A stretch of DNA of 64,000 nucleotides, taken from Paraconiothyrium sp. Pb-2020. Taxonomy: Eukaryota > Ascomycota > Dothideomycetes > Pleosporales > Didymosphaeriaceae. The notes under the pieces are model-generated. The model was not told where the DNA came from. It ran no database searches and was given only the letters and a program-made list of their open reading frames with translations. Positions 56,731 to 64,000 of the stretch are shown here, piece after piece. The stretch spans positions 3,453,286 through 3,517,285 of the forward strand of contig JAJUBI010000004.1 of assembly GCA_022419385.1 (NCBI GenBank), read 5' to 3'. Within the stretch, counting starts at the first letter, position 1. Each line of letters starts with the position of its first letter. Both the position numbers and the translations under genes were made by a program.

Positions 56731-58950
56731 TGCGCACAATTTCCCCCTCTATCGACGTGCGCGGTGGTAATTGCGACATCTTCTCCTCTTCTATTGCCCG
56801 TGATATATGTCTGCATTGGGTAAAGCGGGCCGGGGCTCCAATCATAGCTAAATGGGTCCAGCACCGGGTCCCCACAAGCTTACAGCAACATCAGCTCCAC
56901 TCCGATGGAGAATACGACTTTGAAGTTGAATTTTCAGCAATTGGATCGCAAACTCGTTGTATGTACGTTTACAGGACGGAGCGTCTGTGAATGCGGAAGG
57001 CCACCGCTAGTGCGGCGCTAGCACGAAGCCTCAACGTTACGTTCGTTCATCACACAACGTAATTGAGAGCTCGCTATTGATGAAGATGCCCATCGGCGGC
57101 GCATGGTGGTGGCGGACTACCTAACCCGTTGGTGATCGCGGCTTTTTATTTGGCTGATGATGATGTCCATCTGCATCCAACATACCATTGCCTACCTAGA
57201 TATATAAAAGTGGAAGCACTGTGGTCTTCGAAGTGCACACTCTCCACACCTTACGACTAAAATCTAGAGCCGTGGTGTATATGGCTTCCAAGCAAAGCTA
57301 CAACGCTTCAGATGCTTCTCAAAAACCCTTGCGACCCTCGGAATGTCCTCCGTCTCTTTTTGTTCTCCGTCCTCCGGCACGTCTACCTAACATGCTATGC
57401 ATTTCGGAGAGCCCCACTGCCAGGAAAACTTGGGCTCTATCAATACATGGGAACGTTGAACCCCGTATAAGCTACTCTTGATATCTAGAAGATACTTCTT
57501 CTGCCTGTCCGACCAGGACACCACTGCGCCGCCATCGTGCCGTTTCTTGCCGCTCAGCCAGTCGCTCACACATCAAAAAGGCATGCAAGCAACTTGTGAT
57601 CTCCGTCTTCCACTCTTATTAAGAAGTTGGTACTGCATCACATGGGGGGGGGGGGGGGGGGGGGGGGGAAATGCTGCTCTGTCGCTCAAAAGTGGGAGAC
57701 GTCTCATTCATGTGGGCGCTGAGCTCTCGAGGAAGGAATGTGAACATCCCGGGACGCTGCCGCAAACGGCCGGTCACAAACAGAAACTCTATGTCACATC
57801 ATCCATGTTTTTGTGTCTCTGCACTCCGCCAGCTATCTAATGTTGATATGTCCTGACCCCAGGCTGATCCAAAACCCCGTCGAAATCACTTCTATCTGGG
57901 CTGAGCTCTACGCCGTTCAAAAGACAGCCATGATCCGTTCATGGAACTTTACAGTAACATTCGTCATATCTGGGCAGGCGCTACAAAGCTTACATTGCGA
58001 AATCAATGGCTAGCACCTAGAGCCTTGGTGCTATGCTTATAAAAAATGGACTAAGGACAGCAATATGGTGGCCACTCTTGTGCGTCTCTTTGAAGTCCAT
58101 CTGCCGGACTGTATGTCCTGTGCTCTTGGCCTGCGCTCGAAAATTTCCACGGCAAAGCTTTATGGGAAATCCGTGTCTCCTGTCAATTAAAGCCAGTGCT
58201 CCCGCCCGCGCTCCTAACTTTTAGAACTAAGAAAGATTACAGATTGGTAGTTGATGACTGCCTCTGGAGGGCACGCTGTGCTACAATACCCTAAAGATTT
58301 AGTGGGCACGTCTGTTCCTCTCGCATCAAAGCCAGCATTGTCTACGGTCATGTCCGAAGCGAGTCTCGCCGTCTTCAAACTAAACCTCAAAGGCCGCTAT
58401 GGGTCGTGGTCTCGTGCGCTTTCACGTTGTATATACAAAGCCTGGCCGACTGGCTTCATGATGGTTGAAGAGTCGTTGCAGCAATGTCACGACGATTTGC
58501 CCTTCGTAAAAAGCCAGCGGTTGAAGTTATGGTTGCTACCATGCTTAAGATCGTCATCATGCTGATGATGTGGACGTGCCTCTGACAATTCCAAAATTGT
58601 ACACGCTATTTTTATGTCTGCCTGGTGTACAGACTACTCAGACGATTGAAGAAACCTGTGCTTCTGTGTTATGCTCCACATGCAGTGCTGGAAGGGGAAG
58701 CATTCAAAACGCACCGCGGACAATACATGTGTCTCCTAGCGAGAGCAAAGTACAGCCGTGGCTTATGATGTGCGTGCAGGATCGGGTTGAGCATGGATAC
58801 TACTTGAAGAAGGTCATGGTGCACTTGGGCGGATGTTTTGGTGTGAGATCATTCCAGACCTGCCACTCAAGTGTTCATTGGTGATGGATGCCATCATCGT
58901 GCATGAAGATGCTATACTTCGACATCCCCCCACGCCTCCTTCCAATCGCT
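56731..58950. other. Gene-poor region with a long G tract, 2.2 kb
   Basis: No gene is recognised. The notable item is a run of 25 consecutive G at 57644-57668. The 3' flank of the allantoate-permease-like gene is at the right end. Confidence 0.45.
57644..57668 (+). repeat. Homopolymer of 25 G
   Basis: An uninterrupted G run, the only long homopolymer of this kind in the window. It could form a G-quadruplex or be a length-variable tract. It could also be an assembly or sequencing artefact, as such runs are hard to sequence. Confidence 0.9.
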
Positions 58951-60644
58951 TCAATACCCTCCTGTCACAGTCCCGACCACTGGCTCTTCTGCATTCACTC
59001 TCTTCTGCTCTGTCCTATTCTCCCTCCTCCACATCAAAGCCACCACCCCTGTGATCACCCCCTGCGCTACAAAAGCGCACACACTGAATACAAACCCCCT
59101 CCTAAACCTCGGCGCTTCACCCGCCGGGTACGTCAACAATGGAACCCATGCATTAAATGCATATCCCAGACTATTCATAATACCAATGACGACCGCTCTT
59201 TCCTCTGCATCCTTCCCACAGATCTCGTTAGCCCACGCCATGCTGAGTGGGCCATAAGGCACAGATGCGCGTTGCAGAAAGAACGCCGTCCATTTGAGAC
59301 CCGAAGGGATAGTCCAGATGGCGAGACAGAGAGAGGAGAAGAAACCGAGGAGAGTGGAGAGCGACATTATGCTTGCGCGGCGGCGGAGAGCGTCGGAGAA
59401 AATGGCGAGGAGGATAGTGGGGACAAGCTGAATCGCGGCGGCCGTTGTGGGGATGATATTCTGTTAACTCATTAGCTATTTCCAACCTTCCACTAACGTT
59501 GGAAAAACGTACTATTTTCTCAACAGAGTAGTGCTCGCTCTTGAGCCACAGCGAGAAAGGGTTCACGCTACCGCTTGGGCCTGTGTTGATGAAGATGATA
59601 TACATGATCGTTAGAAGATAGACATGCCATCTACCGAAGATGCGTTCAAAGGGGGAGCGGCCGAGTCGTTTGCGGGGAGCACGCCCGACGGAATTCATCC
59701 GCTTCTTTGCGAGGGCGCGGTCGTCAGTGTTAAGATAGAAGGCGCGTGTGTTCTCTGGCAGATCGGGGAGGAGGAAGAACCCTGCAATACAGATAGGTGC
59801 ACTGATGATGGCGTCCATGATCTGCATCTTCATGAGTATCGATAGACGACGAGATAAGGGTCGAGAATTGTGAAAAAGGACGTACGAAAAGCCACTGCCA
59901 CCCAGCAAAGCCGTGGGCACCATTGAGACCCTTATAAACCGCCGCCTGAAGGTATCCCGAAAACATGCCCGCCGCAGCCGAGCTCGCATGAAAGATGCAT
60001 GCTCTCTTCCCAAGCTCCGAAGGCTTATACCATGACCCTAATATCGTATGCGCAGCAGGATAGAAGATGCTTTCCGCCAATCCCACGAAGAACCTGATGA
60101 CAATGACCTGGTTGGACGTCCTGGTTGCCGCAAGACAGAACGTCAACATCGTCCACACGAGCTCGCAGCTGGGCACCCAAATACTTGGCCGTATTTTGGT
60201 GATGATTATCTGCGAAGGTATTTGGCCAATGACGTAGCCGATAGTCCATGAGGTATCAACAAGATTGACTTCATTGCCATTCATCTGGAGGTCTTCTTTC
60301 ATACCGCTGACGAATGCGTTGGCGATATTGGTCTGGTCGAGGTTCTTGATGAAATAACCGAGGGACAGCAGCGTGATGAGATACCAATCCAGTTTCGAGA
60401 TGAACTTGCGCTCCTCCTGTGTCCTTCCAGGTTCAAAGTCCCAAATATAGGACCACCATGGTACCTTCTCTTTGACGATCTGGCTTTCTTCGATCGAATA
60501 GTCTGTAGAAGTAATTACGCTGGTCTCTTCTTCAAGCTTGTTGTCTATAACTGTGTCAACACCTATGGAGAAAGAAGATGATGCAGGGGACGGCTCGAAC
60601 GTGCCGTATGAAAATACGGAATCGGATGATTTGAGTGCAGACAT
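58951..60644 (-). CDS. MFS transporter, allantoate permease (DAL5/ACS) family
   Basis: Three exons (60644-59886, 59821-59513, 59460-58951), introns of 64 and 52 nt, 525 aa, about 12 helices. The N-terminal acidic cytosolic part leads into LDWYLITLLSLGYFIKNLDQ, then NIANAFVSGMKEDLQM and TSWTIGYVIGQIPSQIIITK, the typical start of anion:cation symporters such as yeast DAL5, FEN2 and TNA1. FFVGLAESIFYPAAHTILGS and LLPDLPENTRAFYL are further family marks. Substrates of relatives are allantoate, pantothenate, nicotinate or other carboxylates; which applies here cannot be told. A GATAA word lies directly before the ATG (minus strand), too close to be a promoter element. Confidence 0.9.
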
Positions 60645-61202
60645 GTTATCAAAGAAATCCTGACTGACACTTGTATCTGTTAAACCCTACTGTATTCCAT
60701 AATTTAACGGCGGATCTTGTGAATTGCTCCATAGGCGCCTCGATTACGTGCGTATCACGAGGCCGGTATTTCTGTCTCTGGTCGCATAATGGCCGCTGGG
60801 AATGGCTGGTGGGGACTACCGTGGGTCTCAGTGATAGCACAGGGGAGGATGCCTAGAGGATCACCATGGTTGCGGTGAGGTTGCACGGTCTACCGTCATT
60901 TATGGCGCGGATGAGGTGATACGCAGGGTTGTGGCGCTCATTGGCCAGTATGCGCGAAAGTCTAAGTCATGACCATCAGCAAGACCACGGCACAAAGCAT
61001 CGTACAAGGCATTCTCTCCGATCTGTATACATATACTATTTTGCATTGCGATGAATGCGTAATCTTCGTTGTGAAAATACGGAGCTGGGAAGCTGCTATG
61101 CTCGCGGCTACGTTCCTTGCAGCACAGTATGAGAATAGGAAACCGTATCAGAAGGGAGTGTAACCATGTGCACACTCAATCTCCGCGCATCGTCAAAGAG
61201 GC
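60645..61202. other. Intergenic region, 558 bp
   Basis: Upstream of the allantoate-permease-type transporter and downstream of the small four-exon gene, both on the minus strand. No gene is seen. Confidence 0.45.
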
Positions 61203-61738
61203 TCACCTTTTTTCGCCTCCAGGAAGCCAACCCTGTTATTGTGTCAGTTTTCCATTTTTCAACAACGCTGACACGCCGCGAACATAGGTTACCTTCTCCT
61301 TCAACTTATCCCAGTACTTCTGATCCCTCTCAGCTCCCCCAACATGCCCATCGCGAGTGCTTGGTGTAGCGTAGATACTGCCCTTGGGACGCTGGAACTG
61401 CGAAGGGGGCACCTTGGACGCATCCCACTCGCGGCTCAGGCGTCGATCTTGGTTTGGCGATTCTGCGGACTGTGGCAGCGCCGTCTCGTTGCTGACAGTT
61501 TTCTCGATCTTATCCCCGGTGAAAAGTTCTGTGACAGCGTTAGTGGTATGTAAGGAGTAATCTAGGAGATGTAGTACTGTCGTTTTCCTCACGTTGCGCG
61601 GCAGAAGGGTGATTGTGTGAGAGGCTATTGCTTGCACGCGGTTCGTCGTTGCCTGCGCATGTCAGTATTCAGCCATCGTATGTTCCCCCAAACACCCTCC
61701 ATGACCTTCATCCGGGTCAACATACCGTTGGAAGCCAT
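61203..61738 (-). CDS. Small conserved fungal protein, 112 aa, four exons
   Basis: Exons 61738-61726, 61652-61593, 61528-61293 and 61232-61203, with introns of 73, 64 and 60 nt, all with GT-AG ends and good branch points. The first exon is 13 nt (MASN plus one base). The protein starts MASNGNDEPRASNSLSHNHP, continues QQLFTGDKIEKTVSNETALP, DASKVPPSQFQRPKGSIYAT, RDGHVGGAERDQKYWDKL and ends KEKGWLPGGEKR. The segment from the Phe-Gln basic-Gly-Ser-Ile-Tyr motif to RDGHV and the closing KEKGWL look like a conserved small cytosolic ascomycete protein, but I cannot give it a function. It is hydrophilic and probably largely disordered. No single open frame shows this gene. Confidence 0.78.
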
Positions 61739-62990
61739 GGTTCTGCTAGCTCCACGACTCGTTATCTTGTGGATCGTCTCGTTGTATCGAACGCACGACC
61801 TGTATTTTGAGGTTTATCTGAATGATGGAAGATGACTGCGAGCACAGGAACGAGGCTTGATATACATCTGCCCAGAACGAGCGAATGGGGAGTCCCAAGC
61901 ATCACAGCCACTCACGCAATACCAGCACCTCACGCCGCATCTGCGTTCGCTCCTGCTGTACGTACAGCTCAACAACAGACCTAGAACCATCAATACGCAG
62001 CACGCGCTCTGTGACGCTGGCGAAGCAATTGGCAGCGTGCATCTTTTCCTCTCACCGCGTGTGACCCAAGACAAACTTATTGGCCGGGTGTTGAGCGCTG
62101 GACCAACGCGATGGCTCTGACGTCACGCGAACAATGTTCCAACGGTAGTCGCAACCACTGTCACAGAGCTTATTCGGCGATCTAGGCACTCTTCCTTTCT
62201 TTACTACTTTCCATGCTCATTCTCCAGGAAATCGTAGCAGGTCGCAATCCGTTGTAGCCGTTACAGATGAAGGGAAGCAATATAGATCTCCCGCGCGGCA
62301 CCCACCATACCAACGTTGGTATCTTGGCCATCTGTCAGCATCCTGATTTCAAGTAGATTAATTCACGCCGCTTACCGCTGATTTAACCACACCCACATCT
62401 GACATTTCGCTTACCGTGAAACACGCCGCCGCAGCGCGACCACCGAACGGCGACCAAGCGAGGCGCAGTGCTTGCATCTCAGCGCTGTTTCGTCCGACAT
62501 CCTGGCCAATACGAGATCAGAGAACAAGTCTGGATGAGGAGAAAGCTTTTGAATTTTTTGAGGGGCAATGTTTTAGTATGTGACATCCAGATCGAAGAAG
62601 AAATGTACGCGTCCGGTCTCTGTGCGTGGTGCCCCGAGCATGAAGCGCGAGGCCCCACACCGCAGTACAACCATTCCAAGCCAGCCATCCGATCCATCCT
62701 TCCCCTTCACAAAAGAAATCCTTCATGCCAGCTTCGTCCAGCCCACGGTAGTCTCCTTCATTTTGAACCATCCACAGGTATCAACGCCGGGTATGCGACT
62801 AGGTATCCACCTCCAAATATGTGCTGAACTCAATCAAAATAGTCCCCAGGCGGGGAGGAAACGAACAGAACATTTACACACGCGAGAAAAGTCAAATTGA
62901 AAGAAGAGAAGAGCAGGTGGTACCGGTGACGCCATAAAATGCAGAGTGCGAATGAACCTTCTTGCCTGTCTAAGCAGCATCGTAAAGTCG
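61739..62990. other. Intergenic region with CRE palindrome, 1.25 kb
   Basis: Upstream of the small four-exon gene and downstream of SYF1, both on the minus strand. A perfect TGACGTCA lies at 62118. The open frames between 62468 and 62900 are of low coding likelihood. Confidence 0.45.
62118..62125. promoter_or_regulatory. CRE-type palindrome TGACGTCA
   Basis: Perfect CREB/ATF bZIP site, about 380 bp upstream of the small four-exon gene at 61738. Function is inferred from sequence only. Confidence 0.4.
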
Positions 62991-64000
62991 TCATAGATCG
63001 TCGTCGAGGTCGATAGCATCGGGGTTGGCTGCAGGGGCTGCTCCGTCGGATTTGATGTTGCCGCCTTGAGGACCGGTGGTGGAGGCGACGAAGCCGGCTG
63101 GGGCTTTCGCTTGACGCTCGAAGGCGGCCATGGCGTCTTCGCCCTCGTTCGCGTCGCCGTTGATGTGCTCGCCGTTTCCATTTTGTTGGCCTCGCGCAAC
63201 AGCTTGAGAGGCGATGAAACTGACATCGGTGCTGGAGCTTGTTAGTGCTAGATAGACGAACATATGTCCCAGGTATACGTACTTGTACTGAGCTTGAACA
63301 CTCCGCTTGATCCGAAGCATCTCTTTGTAAGTGTCCTCGTTTCCGTGTTGAACCTCGAACGATTCCCACTTCTTCCAGAACTCTGGACTGGTTCTCGGAT
63401 CACAGAATTGGCTCGCGTGGCCGTAGATAGCTCGTGCTCTGTCAATTTCACCCAACCGTCTCTCCATCTCAGCAAACTTAAGGCACATCTCCTTCGCCTC
63501 GGCGTCAGGCAACGCTGATATCGCGCGCTCATAAATTGGCCTCGTGGAGGTAAGCCCGAAATTAGAGGCCGACTTGGTGATGTAGAAATTAAACATCTCC
63601 ATACGGTCTTCGTCGGCAACTGCCTCCGTGGCACGCTGATAGATGCGCATCGCGTGTCGTGCTAGGCCTCGGTCTTCTTCCAGTGCGCCATACATGAGGT
63701 ACAGCACCTTGGCGAATTTGGGAGGACATCCCTCCACAGCTTGCTCGAACAGATCGCGTAGCCGCTCCATGCCAATCTTTCGGTCCACCGCTTTGGTCAG
63801 ATACAAATTCCATATCTCGAACGCAACGGGATAGCTGAACAGATCCAGTCCTCGTTCGTAAACCTTGAAGGAGTCTTCGAAATAACTGTTCTCCTCTAGT
63901 AGGTTGGCGTAGTTGACGACAGTCTGCGGCGTGGCGATGCGAAGCTCGAAGACCCTCTCATACACCTTCTTGGTCTCTTCAAGTGTGCTTACACTTTCAA
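62991..64000 (-). CDS. Pre-mRNA splicing factor SYF1, C-terminal part
   Basis: HAT/TPR-repeat scaffold of the Prp19-associated (NTC) complex, acting in the nuclear spliceosome; the human orthologue is XAB2. The 5' part lies beyond the right edge: the frame stays open to base 64000 and begins ESVSTLEETKKVYERVFELR. HAT repeats continue through KVYERGLDLFSYPVAFEIWN, EDRGLARHAMRIYQRATEAV and DRARAIYGHASQFCDPRTSP. An intron of 51 nt (63282-63232) keeps the frame and has no stop, so the open frame reads through it. Removing it (GTACGT donor, CACTAAC branch point, CTCCAG acceptor) joins RSVQAQYN to TDVSFIASQAVARG, the conserved form. The tail ends acidic (NPDAIDLDDDL). Confidence 0.92.
   Translation of the reverse strand, partial: ESVSTLEETKKVYERVFELRIATPQTVVNYANLLEENSYFEDSFKVYERGLDLFSYPVAFEIWNLYLTKAVDRKIGMERLRDLFEQAVEGCPPKFAKVLYLMYGALEEDRGLARHAMRIYQRATEAVADEDRMEMFNFYITKSASNFGLTSTRPIYERAISALPDAEAKEMCLKFAEMERRLGEIDRARAIYGHASQFCDPRTSPEFWKKWESFEVQHGNEDTYKEMLRIKRSVQAQYKYVYLGHMFVYLALTSSSTDVSFIASQAVARGQQNGNGEHINGDANEGEDAMAAFERQAKAPAGFVASTTGPQGGNIKSDGAAPAANPDAIDLDDDL

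Overview
This window is nuclear DNA of a filamentous ascomycete, most likely a dothideomycete and possibly Pleosporales. The basis is many short introns (about 40-80 nt) with fungal GTAAGT/GTGAGT donors, CTAAC/CTGAC branch points and YAG acceptors, plus typically fungal families: sedolisin, cutinase, GH131, Mn-lipoxygenase, Zn2Cys6 regulator and DUF4396. The lineage below ascomycete is an inference from gene content. Most gene models were assembled by hand-joining exons. In every finished model the exon lengths sum to a multiple of three and the reading frame stays open.

Layout. 1-5 kb: a long empty stretch, an unrecognised two-exon gene and a secreted sedolisin protease. 5.4-7.3 kb: a Baeyer-Villiger-type flavin monooxygenase. 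8.7-17 kb: a large membrane protein, a DJ-1/Hsp31 glyoxalase-like protein, a DHA1-type MFS transporter and a coiled-coil protein. 17.7-24.5 kb: four consecutive genes for secreted proteins, namely GH127 arabinofuranosidase, GH131 beta-glucanase with a Ser/Ala-rich tail, an unknown secreted protein and a cutinase. 25-34 kb: a putative tail-anchored protein, a secreted Mn-type lipoxygenase, a neutral amino-acid permease, a HET-domain relic and a DUF4396 membrane protein.

34.7-46 kb: a CSC1/OSCA-like channel, a mitochondrial thioredoxin-like protein, a multi-spanning membrane protein, an ammonium transporter and a Zn2Cys6 transcription factor of Upc2-like layout. 46.7-53.3 kb: an atypical SDR, peroxin PEX12 divergent from a PQ-loop transporter, and a MATE transporter. 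53.3-59 kb is gene-poor, with two small membrane proteins and a 25-base G tract. 59-64 kb: an allantoate-permease-type MFS transporter, a small conserved four-exon gene and the 3' part of the splicing factor SYF1, which runs off the right edge.

Together the secreted enzymes (protease, arabinofuranosidase, glucanase, cutinase, lipoxygenase) and the amino-acid, ammonium and allantoate-type transporters suit a plant-associated or plant-litter lifestyle. I see no polyketide or peptide synthetase, no intact transposon, no convincing tRNA and no clear undescribed multi-gene system. The less ordinary items are exon structures hidden from simple ORF reading, two in-frame stopless introns, a GC-AG intron, the GH131 tail and the HET relic.
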